Source of the DNA: Enemella dayhoffiae
Lineage (GTDB): Bacteria > Actinomycetota > Actinomycetes > Propionibacteriales > Propionibacteriaceae
Length of the DNA stretch: 64,000 bases
Reading direction: 5' to 3'
NCBI RefSeq assembly: GCF_002250625.1
Contig: NZ_NMVQ01000012.1
Span: forward strand, 340,695-404,694
In this document: positions 44,180 through 53,032 of the stretch, in pieces
Position numbering within the stretch: the first letter of the stretch is position 1
Layout of the letters: each line of letters begins with the position of its first letter
Program-made: the position numbers and the translations under genes
Notes under the pieces: model-generated
Databases searched by the model: none
Seen by the model: the letters and a program-made list of their open reading frames with translations, nothing else
What the model was told of the DNA's origin: nothing

Positions 44180-45243
44180 CGCGCCTCCTCCGGTACGCCG
44201 GCTCCGCCCGGGCCCTCCCGGTCGGTGGTGCTCGGGTCCAGCCCGGCCAGTTCGGCGTGGAAGTGGCAGGCCGCGCGATGCGCGGGGGCGACGTCGGCCA
44301 ACGGCGGCTGGGTCTGGCACTCGGTACGCCCGTTGCTCTGCCGGCAGCGCAACTGGAAGGCACACCCCTCGGGCAGGAACCGCGGATCGGGCGGCTGACC
44401 GGCGATCGCGAACAGCTGGTCGCGTCGGTCGTCCACCCGCGGCAAGGACTCCAGCAGCCCGAGCGTGTACGGGTGCCGCGGCGCGTGGAAGAGGTCGTCG
44501 ACCGGTGCCTCCTCGACCACCTTGCCGGCGTACATCACCACCACCTGACGGGCCACCTCCGCGATCACGCCCAGGTCGTGGGTGATCATCACCAGCGCCG
44601 AGTCGTTCTCGTCCTGCAGACGCTGCAGCAGCTCCAGGATCTGCGCCTGTACCGTCACGTCCAGGGCCGTGGTCGGTTCGTCGGCGATGATCAGCTTCGG
44701 CCGGTTTGCGATGGCGATCGCGATCATCGCGCGCTGCCGCATGCCGCCGGAGAACTGGTGCGGATATTGGTCGATCCGCTGTTTCGGGGCGGGGATGCCG
44801 ACCTCGGTGAGCAACTCGACGATCCGCTCCCGACGGGCGGCCCTGGTGCGCAGGTCCGGGGAGTGCCGGCGCAGCGTCTCCTCGATCTGGGCGCCGATCG
44901 TCATCACCGGGTTGAGCGCGGTCATCGGGTCCTGGAAGATCAGCCCGATCTCCCCGCCGCGCACCTCCCGCAGCCGGGCGGCCGACATGGTGAGCAGGTC
45001 CTCACCGTCGAACCAGGCGTGCCCGCGGGTCACTTTTCCGGTGGCCGGGAGCAGCCCGAGGGCCGACATCACGGTGACCGACTTGCCCGAGCCGGACTCC
45101 CCCACCACGCCCAGCGTCTCGCCGCGGCTCACCTGGTAGGAGGCGCCGTTGACCCCGCGCACCACTCCGTTGAGGGTGCTGAACTCGGTGGTGATGTCCT
45201 CCAGGCGGAGCAGCGCGTCGCTGCCTGGCGTGTGCTCGCTCAT
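44176..45243 (-). CDS. Oligopeptide ABC transporter ATP-binding protein (DppD/OppD type)
   Basis: 355 residues. Walker A is GESGSGKSVTVMSAL, the signature is FSGGMRQRAMIAIAIA, Walker B is LIIADEPTTALD and the switch His is in MITHDLGVIAE. The C-terminal Cys cluster is CAFQLRCRQSNGRTEC and AACHFH. Shares a base with the upstream permease stop and overlaps the downstream ATPase start. The two ATPases form the heterodimeric motor of the peptide importer. Confidence 0.94.
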   Translation of the reverse strand: MSEHTPGSDALLRLEDITTEFSTLNGVVRGVNGASYQVSRGETLGVVGESGSGKSVTVMSALGLLPATGKVTRGHAWFDGEDLLTMSAARLREVRGGEIGLIFQDPMTALNPVMTIGAQIEETLRRHSPDLRTRAARRERIVELLTEVGIPAPKQRIDQYPHQFSGGMRQRAMIAIAIANRPKLIIADEPTTALDVTVQAQILELLQRLQDENDSALVMITHDLGVIAEVARQVVVMYAGKVVEEAPVDDLFHAPRHPYTLGLLESLPRVDDRRDQLFAIAGQPPDPRFLPEGCAFQLRCRQSNGRTECQTQPPLADVAPAHRAACHFHAELAGLDPSTTDREGPGGAGVPEEAR

Positions 45244-46118
45244 CAGCGCACCTGCCTCGGGTCGACGGCGTCACGCAGCCCGTCGCCGACGAAGTTGACC
45301 GCGAGCACCGTCAGCGCGATCGCCGCCCCCGGCGGCACCCACATCCACGGCATCGACTTGAGGATCCGCAGGCTCTGCGCCTCGGAGATCATCGACCCCC
45401 AGCTGGGGGTGGGCGGGGGTACGCCGAGGCCGAGGAAGGACAGTGCGGCCTCGGTGCCGATCACGGTGGCGGTGAGCAGGGTGAAGGTGACCGAGGCGTG
45501 CGGCAGCACCGCCGGCAGCATGTGCCGCAGCAGGATGTGGACCGGGGTGCCGCCCAGCCCCTCGACGGCCTGCACCGAGTCCTGCTCGCGCAACTGCATG
45601 GTGACCCCGCGGGTGACCCGATAGGCCTGGGTCCAGGTCAGGCAGCCCAGCATCACGATGATCATCAGCACCCCGGAGCCGAAGATGGCGACCACGACGA
45701 TGATCACGATCAGGATCGGGAAGCTCTGGAACACCTCGGCGATCCGGGTCAGCACCGAGTCGATCCAGCCGCGGAAATAGCCGGCGACGATGCCGAGCAG
45801 CACGCCGAGCACGGTGGCGAGAAGGGCGGCGGTGAGCCCGATGGTGAGCGACAATCGGCCGCCGTGCAGTAGCCGGGCGAGCACGTCACGTCCGGCCGAG
45901 TCGGTGCCGAGCGGGTGCCCGGGCCCGGGCGGCAGCCGATAATAGGCCGTGTCCACGGCGTACGGGTCGACGCTGTAGAGCAGCGGCCCCAGGAAGGACA
46001 CCAGCAGGAACAGCAGCAGCACCGCGCTGCCGATCATCGCCAGCTTGTGGCTGCGGAAGCGGCGCCAGGCGAGCTGGCTCGGGGTGAGCTCGCTCTCGGT
46101 TCGGGTGGTCTCGCTCAT
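45243..46118 (-). CDS. Oligopeptide ABC transporter permease (DppC type)
   Basis: 291 residues. N-terminal helix (SHKLAMIGSAVLLLFLLVSFL) after a hydrophilic start, then five more. The periplasmic segment PLGTDSAGRDVLARLLHGGR is the OppC/DppC hallmark. The ATPase-contact loop reads YRVTRGVTMQLREQDSVQAV. GTDGAGRD-type permeases pair with a DppB-type partner, here the next gene upstream (12 nt away). Confidence 0.94.
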   Translation of the reverse strand: MSETTRTESELTPSQLAWRRFRSHKLAMIGSAVLLLFLLVSFLGPLLYSVDPYAVDTAYYRLPPGPGHPLGTDSAGRDVLARLLHGGRLSLTIGLTAALLATVLGVLLGIVAGYFRGWIDSVLTRIAEVFQSFPILIVIIVVVAIFGSGVLMIIVMLGCLTWTQAYRVTRGVTMQLREQDSVQAVEGLGGTPVHILLRHMLPAVLPHASVTFTLLTATVIGTEAALSFLGLGVPPPTPSWGSMISEAQSLRILKSMPWMWVPPGAAIALTVLAVNFVGDGLRDAVDPRQVR

Positions 46119-46130
46119 CTCACTCCTCCC

Positions 46131-47087
46131 CTAGACCCGGATCCGCGGATCGACGACGGCATACGACACATCGGCCAGCAGGTTGGCCAGCACGACCAGG
46201 ATCGCGATGAACATCACGAAGCCCATCAGCATCGGATAGTCGCGGCCCTGGATGGAGTCGACCGCCAGTCGGCCCAACCCGGGCCAGGCGAAGATCTGCT
46301 CCACGATCACCGCCCCGCCGAACATGGTCGGGAGCTGCAGGGCGACCACGGTGATGATCGGGATCAGCGCGTTGTGCACCGCGTGCCGCCAGGTGATCCG
46401 GGCGTTGCTCAGCCCCTTGGAGCGGGCGGTGGTGATGAAGTCCTGGCCGAGCACGTCCAGCATCGAGGAGCGGGTGTAGCGCTGATAGATCGCCGCCCCC
46501 TGGGTGCCCAGGATCAGCGCGGGCAGCAGCAGGTGCCGCAGCCCCTCGAGCACCGTCGGGTCGGGGGCGTTCATCCCCGCGGTGGGCAGCCACTGCAGCT
46601 GCAGCCCGAACACATAGATCCCGATCAGGCCCACGAAGAACGGCGGGACGCAGATCGCGACCAGGGCCAGGAAGGAGACCACATAGTCGGTCGGGCGGTT
46701 GCGGCGCAGCGCCGACCACACCCCCGACAGCAGGCCGATCAGCAGCGAGATCAGCAGCGCCGGGATGATCAGCGCCAGCGAGTTCTGCAGCCGTTCACCG
46801 AGCACGGTGGCGACGGCGCGTCCGTCGGCCAGGGAGCGGCCCAGGTTGCCGGTCAGCGCGTCGCCGAGCCACACGGCGTACTGCACCGGCAACGGCTTGT
46901 CGAGCCCGAGCCGCGAGCGCGCGGCGGCGACCTGTTCGGCTCGGTCGGGGCCGGTGAACTGCATCGGGTCGAAGTACATCTCGACCGGGTCACCCGGGGC
47001 GGTGCGGATCATCAGAAACACGAGCACGCTGATCAGCAGCAGGGTCACCACACTGACCGCGAGCCGCTTCACGACGAATCGGAGCAT
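46131..47087 (-). CDS. Oligopeptide ABC transporter permease (DppB type)
   Basis: 318 residues with six helices, first at about 8-30 (LAVSVVTLLLISVLVFLMI), followed by the conserved RTAPGDPVEMYFDP. The EAA-type loop is YTRSSMLDVLGQDFITTARSKGL. Begins at the ATG at 47087. It follows the binding-protein gene after 69 nt that hold a perfect 30-bp palindrome, probably setting lower expression than the binding protein. Confidence 0.94.
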   Translation of the reverse strand: MLRFVVKRLAVSVVTLLLISVLVFLMIRTAPGDPVEMYFDPMQFTGPDRAEQVAAARSRLGLDKPLPVQYAVWLGDALTGNLGRSLADGRAVATVLGERLQNSLALIIPALLISLLIGLLSGVWSALRRNRPTDYVVSFLALVAICVPPFFVGLIGIYVFGLQLQWLPTAGMNAPDPTVLEGLRHLLLPALILGTQGAAIYQRYTRSSMLDVLGQDFITTARSKGLSNARITWRHAVHNALIPIITVVALQLPTMFGGAVIVEQIFAWPGLGRLAVDSIQGRDYPMLMGFVMFIAILVVLANLLADVSYAVVDPRIRV

Positions 47088-47109
47088 CCGTCTCCCTTCG
47101 AGGCAGGCT

Positions 47110-47139
47110 GGTCGGCCGGCTCCGCGGAGCCGGCCGACC
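47110..47139. terminator. Perfect 30-bp palindrome between binding protein and permease
   Basis: GGTCGGCCGGCTCCG is followed directly by its reverse complement. In binding-protein ABC operons such intercistronic hairpins stabilise the upstream mRNA or cause partial termination, so that binding protein exceeds permease. No T-run follows. Confidence 0.6.
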
Positions 47140-47156
47140 CGAAGGCGGTCAGGCGA

Positions 47157-48773
47157 TCACTTGGCCCACTGGGCCGCGGAGGCGGTGATCGGGTTGGCCG
47201 ACGGGTCGAACCCCTTGACCGACTTGCCCGTACCCCAGTTCAGGGAGGCGCTGTAGAGCGGGAAGTTCATCACCTCGGTGTTGAGGATCTTGTACGCCTT
47301 CTGGTACGCCGCCTGCCGCTGGGCCTGGTCGGAGGTGGCCTGCCCCTCGGCCATCGCCCGGTCCAGCTCGGGGTTGCAGAAGCGGGCGATGTTCGGCCCG
47401 TTCGGGGACGCCTGGGCGCAGGTGACGCGGGTGGCGAGCAGCGACGGCTCGGGCACCGCCATCGTCAGCGGACTGATCAGCAGGTCGAACTTGCCCTCGT
47501 TGACCCCCTTACCGATCTCGGCGGCTGAATGAGGGGTGATCTTGGCCTTGATCCCGGCCTCGGTCAGGTTGCCCACCACGATCTTCATCACCGCGTCCCG
47601 GTCGGCCTGGCCCGGCACGATATCGAGGGCAACCTCGGTGTTGGGGTCCCAGTTGGCCTCGGTGAGCAGCTGCTTGGCCTTCGCCACGTCGCGGTTGTAG
47701 GGGTTCTTGTCGCCCGGGATCACCCAGTCGGGTGAGAACAGGTAGGCGTCGGCGGTCTTGCCCTGCCCGGCCAGCACCGAGTTGACGATGCCCTGGCGGT
47801 CGATGGCGTACATGATCGCCTGGCGGACCTTGACGTCCTTCAGCTTGGCGGTCGGGGTGATCGGAGTGTGCAGCGCCATCACCTTGTTGCCGGGCTTCTG
47901 CAGCACGGTGATGTTTTTGTCGCTCTGCATCGACTTCACGTCGGTGGCCGGGATCTCGGCGGCGTCGATCTCGCCGGTGCCGAGCTGCGCGGCCGCCACG
48001 TCGCCGGTCAGATACTTGGCGTACACCTTCGCCACCTGCGGTTTCGGGGTGTACGCCGGGTTGGCGGCGAACTCGATCTGGTCGTCGGACACCCACCTGC
48101 TGAACAGGAACGGGCCGCTGCCCACCTTCGGCTCACGGAAGGCGGGGTTACCCTTCCACTGGTCGCGCGGAATGGAGCCGTAGACGTGCTTGGGGGCGAC
48201 GGCGGCCTCGGTGAGCAGCGCCGGGAAGCCGACGTTGGCGGTGTCCAGCTCGATCTTCAGGGTCTTGTCGTCGGGAGCGGTGATCCCGGAGACGTCCTGC
48301 GCCTTGCCGTCGCGGAAGTCCTTGGCACCCTTGATCGCCTGCAGATAGCCAGCGATGTAGGAAGCGGTCTTCTTGTCCAGGTGGCCCTCCAGGCCCCACT
48401 TCACGTCGGCGGCGGTGATCGGCGTACCGTCACTCCACCTGCCGTCGGGCTTCAGGTTGAACGTGAACGACTTGCCGTCGGGGGCGAAGGTCCACGACTG
48501 GGCCAGACGGCCCTCGTAGGCGTTGTTGGCCCAGGTGAGCAACGGTTGGAAGTGCAGGTGCACCACGGTCAGGTCGGCGCCACCACCGGCATCGTAGGGG
48601 TTGATCCCGGTCGCCTTCTGGTAGAGGTAGAAGCTGAAGTTCTTCGCCCCCTGATTCTGGCCGGATCCGCCGTTACCGGTCCCAGAGCCCGACTGTCCCG
48701 CCGGGGCACAACCCGGCAGGAGCATCAGCGCCGTCAGGGCAGAGGCTGCAATCCACTTCTTCGAAACGCCCAC
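47157..48773 (-). CDS. Family 5 solute-binding lipoprotein of peptide ABC operon
   Basis: 538 residues from the GTG at 48773, which has a textbook AAGGAGG 5 nt upstream. The lipobox is MLLPGC. SBP_bac_5 landmarks: RLAQSWTFAPDGKSFTFNL, WSDGTPITAADVKWGLEG, VGSGPFLFSRWVSDDQI, VRQAIMYAIDRQGIVNSVLA. A Gly/Ser/Asn linker follows the Cys. First gene of the transporter operon and paralogue of the protein at 40194-41774. The upstream 200 bp (48774-48971) hold no gene and should contain the operon promoter. Confidence 0.93.
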   Translation of the reverse strand: MGVSKKWIAASALTALMLLPGCAPAGQSGSGTGNGGSGQNQGAKNFSFYLYQKATGINPYDAGGGADLTVVHLHFQPLLTWANNAYEGRLAQSWTFAPDGKSFTFNLKPDGRWSDGTPITAADVKWGLEGHLDKKTASYIAGYLQAIKGAKDFRDGKAQDVSGITAPDDKTLKIELDTANVGFPALLTEAAVAPKHVYGSIPRDQWKGNPAFREPKVGSGPFLFSRWVSDDQIEFAANPAYTPKPQVAKVYAKYLTGDVAAAQLGTGEIDAAEIPATDVKSMQSDKNITVLQKPGNKVMALHTPITPTAKLKDVKVRQAIMYAIDRQGIVNSVLAGQGKTADAYLFSPDWVIPGDKNPYNRDVAKAKQLLTEANWDPNTEVALDIVPGQADRDAVMKIVVGNLTEAGIKAKITPHSAAEIGKGVNEGKFDLLISPLTMAVPEPSLLATRVTCAQASPNGPNIARFCNPELDRAMAEGQATSDQAQRQAAYQKAYKILNTEVMNFPLYSASLNWGTGKSVKGFDPSANPITASAAQWAK

Positions 48774-48971
48774 GAGTCCTCCTTCAGTGCCCGGCACGAC
48801 GCCAGATGTCAATAAGGCCCAACCTTTGATCGGGGTGAGGGCTCGTGCCCTCGGTACCAGCCATGGCCCGGTGCGGCTCCGTTGCCGCCTGGTCGACCCG
48901 GTGACTGGGTCTGCACCGTAGCGCATGGGTCGGCCCCGGAAGGCCGGAAGGCACCCGCACCGGAAAAACGT

Positions 48972-49004
48972 GATCGCCCCGTTGCACAATGCAACGGGGC
49001 GATC
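48972..49004 (-). terminator. Rho-independent terminator of the rpsP-KH operon
   Basis: GATCGCCCCGTTGCA and its exact reverse complement (15-bp arms, 3-nt loop). On the minus strand it is followed by ACGTTTTTCC, a U-run, 27 nt after the KH gene stop. It isolates the ribosomal genes from the ABC operon behind. Confidence 0.9.
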
Positions 49005-49030
49005 GGGGGTCGATCAGGTGATGCGTACGC

Positions 49031-49288
49031 TCAGCGGCGGCCGCGACCTCCGCGGCGGTCCACGTCGACGAAGTCGACCCGCACCTGTTCGCGGCCGGCG
49101 AGGGCGGTGATGACGGTACGCAGGGCGCCGGCGGTGCGGCCCTGACGGCCGATCACCTTGCCGATGTCACTGGGGTGCACCCGGACCTCGAGCATCCGCC
49201 CGCGGCGCAGGTCCTTGTCGCTGACCTGGACATCGTCGGGGTTGCTGACGATGCCGCGGACCAGGTGCTCCAACGCGTCGGCCAGCAT
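49031..49288 (-). CDS. KH-domain RNA-binding protein (KhpA/YlqC family)
   Basis: 85 residues. Small single-KH protein that binds RNA, partner of KhpB/Jag in other bacteria. It shows MLADALEHLVRGIVSNPDDV, then LEVRVHPSDIGKVIGRQGRT with the GxxG loop (GRQG), and ends in a basic GRGRR tail. The ATG at 49288 is 2 nt before the rpsP stop codon, so the two are tightly coupled. Confidence 0.93.
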   Translation of the reverse strand: MLADALEHLVRGIVSNPDDVQVSDKDLRRGRMLEVRVHPSDIGKVIGRQGRTAGALRTVITALAGREQVRVDFVDVDRRGGRGRR

Positions 49289-49289
49289 C

Positions 49290-49766
49290 TCAGGCCTCGG
49301 TGGTGGCGTCGCCCGACTCGTCGGCCTTGGCCTCGTCGGACTCCTCGGCCTTCGCGTCGTCGGCCTTCGACTCGTCGGCCTTGGCCTCGGACTTCTTGGC
49401 GCTGAACGCGGACACCTTGGCGGCGTCGTCGTTGTTGCCGAGTGCCTTCTCATAGAGGGCGGTCTTGTTCGGCTTCTCCGGCTGCGGGTCGACGCCCGAG
49501 GGGGACTTGTCGCCGCTGAACTTCTGCCAGTCACCGGTGCGCTTGAGGAGGGCGACGACGGCCTCGGTGGGCTGGGCGCCGACGCCGAGCCAGTACTGGG
49601 CGCGCTCGGAGTTGACCTCGATCACCGAGGGGTCGTTCTTCGGGTGATACTTGCCGATCTCCTCGATCGCCCGGCCGTCGCGCTTGGCGCGCGAGTCCAT
49701 GACGACGATGCGATAGTGCGGGGTGCGGATGGCGCCGAGGCGCTTCAGACGAATCTTGACAGCCAC
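49290..49766 (-). CDS. rpsP: 30S ribosomal protein S16 with acidic tail
   Basis: 158 residues from the GTG at 49766; S16 normally has 80-110. The first 85 carry the family core: [60 protein letters not shown]. The remainder is an Ala/Glu/Asp/Lys-rich tail ([20 protein letters not shown]) of low complexity. Extended tails on S16 are known in actinobacteria. Followed by the KH gene; in other genomes rimM and trmD would come next, here pushed 6 kb away. Confidence 0.96.
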   Translation of the reverse strand: MAVKIRLKRLGAIRTPHYRIVVMDSRAKRDGRAIEEIGKYHPKNDPSVIEVNSERAQYWLGVGAQPTEAVVALLKRTGDWQKFSGDKSPSGVDPQPEKPNKTALYEKALGNNDDAAKVSAFSAKKSEAKADESKADDAKAEESDEAKADESGDATTEA

Positions 49767-49994
49767 GTGGGTGGTTCTCCTGTGGGACTGCCCCGAGCTG
49801 CTCGGGGCGGGCGGTGAGCGCGGGCGGACCTGGCTTGCAGGCGTACCCGAGCTCCGGGTCGGATCCGCGCCTGGGCACGGAAGCAGCGTCCAGTGTGCCA
49901 CAGGCGCACGCCGCCCGAGAAATCCTGATCCGCGGCGACGTTACGATCATCGGGTTGCCACAGTTGGCGACGTCGCCCGAGCGAAGGAGAACCC

Positions 49995-50288
49995 GTGGGT
50001 GGGTCCGGAGGAATTCTGATCATCGGCGTGCTGATCGCCATCGTGGCAGCCGTCGTGATCGTGTTCATCGTGCTGAACCAGCAGAAGAAGAAGCAGCCGA
50101 CGCAGCCGGGTCAACTGCCGCCCGGCCCGCACCACCCCGGCCCGCACCACCCCGGCCAGCACCACCCCGGCCAGCACCACCCCGGCCCGCACCATCCCGG
50201 TCAGCCCGGCCCGCAGCAGTACGGTCCGCCGGGGATGCAGCAGCCGGCTCCGCGGCAGTGGGGTGGCCCGCCGAACTCGAACGGCTGA
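49995..50288 (+). CDS. Small membrane protein with His-Pro-Gly repeats
   Basis: 97 residues from a GTG with AAGGAG upstream. Gly-rich start, one strong membrane helix (ILIIGVLIAIVAAVVIVFIV), a QQKKKQ anchor, then a tail built of five-residue units of the type HHPG-P/Q, about five in a row, followed by Gln/Pro-rich sequence. The tandem DNA unit is about 15 bp (50125-50202). The His-Pro-Gly tail could bind metal or be a wall-spanning spacer (inference). Not a recognised family. Lies upstream of the VanW gene on the same strand. Confidence 0.7.
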   Translation: MGGSGGILIIGVLIAIVAAVVIVFIVLNQQKKKQPTQPGQLPPGPHHPGPHHPGQHHPGQHHPGPHHPGQPGPQQYGPPGMQQPAPRQWGGPPNSNG

Positions 50289-50328
50289 ACCACCCAACAA
50301 TTCCCGGGGTTCACGACTCATAGCGAGC

Positions 50329-51264
50329 ATGACCACCGTTGAGCAGCCAGCCCCCGAGACAACCCCCGCCCTGCAACTCGTCCCGCCCCCGCCCGGTTTC
50401 GTCCGGCCGTCGCGGGTGTTCGCCCGTCGTCGCCTGAGCGAACGGTTCCCGGCCCTCTATCCGCTGGCGATCCGGGCGCACCAGCTCCGCCGCCACCTGC
50501 GCTGGGCGCTGTCGGACGACCGGTTCGCCACCACCGGCCAGACCGAGCCGCTGGCGTACCGGGTGAAGCAGCACAACTCGCTGCTGATGCGCGAGCTCTC
50601 CCCCGACGAGATGTGGCTGCAGCGCAACAAGGTGGTCAACCTGCGGCTGGCCGCGGACTGCGTCGACGGCCTGCTGATCCACCCCGGTGAGACGTTCTCG
50701 TTCAACAGGGTGGTCGGCAACTGCACCCGGCGCCGCGGGTTCGTGGAGGGGATGCGGCTGTCCAACGGGCACGCGGTGGCCGGCGTCGGCGGCGGCATTT
50801 GCCAGCTGGCGAACCTGCTGCGCTGGATTTTCCTGCACAGTCCGCTGACCATCACCGAACGCTCGGAGCACTCCTTCGACCCGTTCCCGGACAAGGCCCG
50901 GGTGCTGCCGTGGGGGGTGGGCTGCTCGATCGTCTACAACTACGTCGACCTGGCGGTGCGCAACGACACCGGCGCGTCCTTTCAACTGCACGCCCGGGTC
51001 GGCAAGCGCCACCTGGAGGGCGAGCTGCGCAGCGACCGGGAGCCGGCGCACTCCTACAAGGTGTACGCCCGCAACGAGCAGTTCATCCGCGCCGACGGTC
51101 AGTTCTTCCGCCGCAACGAGATCTGGCGCCGGGTGATCGACCGCCGGACCGGCCGCGACACCGGGGTGGAGCTGATGAAGCGCAACTGCGCCGAGGTCCG
51201 CTACACCCCCCGCGGCCAGGTGATCGACTGCGACACGTACGCCCCCATCGGTCGCGGGGTCTGA
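50329..51264 (+). CDS. VanW family protein
   Basis: 311 residues from the ATG at 50329. The VanW domain reads NLRLAADCVDGLLIHPGETF, SFNRVVGNCTRRRGFVEGM, AVAGVGGGICQLANLLRWIF and SPLTITERSEHSFDPFPD. VanW occurs as an accessory gene in vanB-type vancomycin clusters, but most copies, like this one without vanHAX neighbours, are of unknown wall-related role. No signal peptide is evident. It lies between ffh and rpsP on the opposite strand. Confidence 0.9.
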   Translation: MTTVEQPAPETTPALQLVPPPPGFVRPSRVFARRRLSERFPALYPLAIRAHQLRRHLRWALSDDRFATTGQTEPLAYRVKQHNSLLMRELSPDEMWLQRNKVVNLRLAADCVDGLLIHPGETFSFNRVVGNCTRRRGFVEGMRLSNGHAVAGVGGGICQLANLLRWIFLHSPLTITERSEHSFDPFPDKARVLPWGVGCSIVYNYVDLAVRNDTGASFQLHARVGKRHLEGELRSDREPAHSYKVYARNEQFIRADGQFFRRNEIWRRVIDRRTGRDTGVELMKRNCAEVRYTPRGQVIDCDTYAPIGRGV

Positions 51265-51290
51265 GCCGCGCGACCGTCGAGACCGCGGGC

Positions 51291-52919
51291 TCAGGAGTTC
51301 TTCTTGAACATCTTCTGCAGCTCCGGCGGCAGCTCGAAGTCGCCGCCGTTGCCGCCGCCCATCCCCTTGAACTGGTTCGGGTCGAACCCGTGCCCGCCGA
51401 ACGCGGCGGCCGGGTCCACCGCCGGCTGCTCCGGCTCGACCGGCTGCGGGGCGTTGCGCTTGGCGGGGTTGCCGGAGACGCCCTTGCGGTTCTTGTTCTT
51501 CTTCACCGGTTGCTGCTTCTTGCGTCCGCCGCCGGCCATCCCGGGCATGCCCGGCATTCCGGGCATGCCGGCGGGCATCTGGCCGTTGGCCAGCGCCGAC
51601 ATCATCTTGCGGGCCTCGAAGAACCGCTCGACGAGCTGGTTCACCTCCGAGACCTCGGTGCCGGAACCCCTGGCGATCCGGGCGCGGCGGGAGCCGTTCA
51701 GGATCCTGGGGTCGTCGCGCTCGGCGGGGGTCATCGACAGGATGATCGCCTCCAGCCGGTCGACCTCCTTCTCGTCGATGTTGGCGATCTGGTCCTTCAT
51801 CTCGCCCATCCCGGGCAGCATGCCGAAGATCTTCGACAGCGGGCCCATCTTGCGGACGGCCTTCATCTGCTCCAGGAAGTCGCCCAGGCCAAACTGCTGG
51901 CCGCCCTTGGAGGAGATCTTCTCCGCGGCCTTGCGCGACTTCTCCTCATCGAAGGTCTTCTCGGCCTGCTCGATCAGGGTGAGCATGTCGCCCATGCCGA
52001 GGATCCGCGACGCCATCCGCTCGGGGTGGAAGACGTCGAAGTCCTTCATCCCCTCACCGGAGGAGGCGAACATGATCGGCTTGCCGATCACCCGGGCGAT
52101 CGACAGCGCCGCACCACCGCGGGCGTCGCCGTCCAGCTTGGTCAGCACGACGCCGTCATAGCCGACGCCATCGGCGAACGCCTGGGCGGTGTTCACCGCG
52201 TCCTGACCGATCATCGCGTCGACGACGAACAGCACCTCGTCGGGGTCCACGGCCGACTTGATGTCGGCGGCCTGCTGCATCAGCACCTGATCGACACCGA
52301 GCCGGCCGGCGGTGTCGACGATCACCACGTCATAGAGCTTGCGGTCGGCCTCGACCAGTGCCGCCTTCGCGACGGCGACCGGGTCACCCCAGGCGCCGGG
52401 GTTCTCCGCCTCGGCCTGGGAGGTGGCGCCCGGGTGCGGGGCGAAGCAGTGCACGCCGGCGCGCTGGGCGACCACCTGCAGCTGGGTGACCGCGTTGGGG
52501 CGCTGCAGGTCGGCGGCGACCAGCAGCGGCGAGTGGCCCTCGGACTTCAACCAGTACGCCAGCTTGCCGGCCAGGGTGGTCTTACCGGCACCCTGCAGAC
52601 CGGCGAGCATGATCACCGTCGGCGGCTTCTTGGCGAACCGCACGGTGCGGGTGTCGCCGCCGAGGATGTTGACCAGTTCCTCGTTGACGATCTTGACGAT
52701 CTGCTGGGTCGGGTTGAGCGCCTCGGACACCTCCGCACCCTTGGCCCGCTCCTTGACCGCTGCGATGAACTCCTTGACCACCGCCAGGTTGACATCGGCC
52801 TCCAGCAACGCAATCCGGATCTCGCGTGCAGTGGCGTCGATGTCGGCGTCGCTCAGCCGCGTCTTGCCGCGCAGGCTCTTGAACGTTGCGGCGAGGCGGT
52901 CGGACAGTGTGTCGAACAA
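51291..52919 (-). CDS. ffh: Signal recognition particle protein Ffh
   Basis: GTPase that binds signal sequences and 4.5S RNA. 542 residues from the TTG at 52919, chosen because relatives begin FDTLSDRLAATFKSLRG and GAGGG lies upstream; a GTG at 52958 would add 13 residues. The NG domain has GLQGAGKTTLAGKLAYWL, DTAGRLGVDQVLMQQ and TKLDGDARGGAALS. The M domain has GSGTEVSEVNQLVERF, then a Met/Gly/Pro run (MPAGMPGMPGMPGM) and a basic Lys-rich stretch. Partner ftsY lies 1.4 kb upstream. Confidence 0.97.
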   Translation of the reverse strand: MFDTLSDRLAATFKSLRGKTRLSDADIDATAREIRIALLEADVNLAVVKEFIAAVKERAKGAEVSEALNPTQQIVKIVNEELVNILGGDTRTVRFAKKPPTVIMLAGLQGAGKTTLAGKLAYWLKSEGHSPLLVAADLQRPNAVTQLQVVAQRAGVHCFAPHPGATSQAEAENPGAWGDPVAVAKAALVEADRKLYDVVIVDTAGRLGVDQVLMQQAADIKSAVDPDEVLFVVDAMIGQDAVNTAQAFADGVGYDGVVLTKLDGDARGGAALSIARVIGKPIMFASSGEGMKDFDVFHPERMASRILGMGDMLTLIEQAEKTFDEEKSRKAAEKISSKGGQQFGLGDFLEQMKAVRKMGPLSKIFGMLPGMGEMKDQIANIDEKEVDRLEAIILSMTPAERDDPRILNGSRRARIARGSGTEVSEVNQLVERFFEARKMMSALANGQMPAGMPGMPGMPGMAGGGRKKQQPVKKNKNRKGVSGNPAKRNAPQPVEPEQPAVDPAAAFGGHGFDPNQFKGMGGGNGGDFELPPELQKMFKKNS

Positions 52920-53032
52920 GGTGGTCCCTCGTGGGTTCGGGTCGGTCGGGGCAGTCACGGTACGCCCCAGCGGGACCGCTGCGGCGTACGCTGCTGACCA
53001 ACTTTACTCGATCGGGCTCCCCTGCCGAGCGG

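Noticed and set aside
50125..50202. Non-coding tandem repeat or CRISPR
   Set aside because: The 15-bp units are in frame within a small ORF with ribosome site and membrane helix.
50329..51264. Vancomycin resistance cluster
   Set aside because: VanW alone, with no vanHAX, vanRS or related genes nearby, does not indicate resistance.
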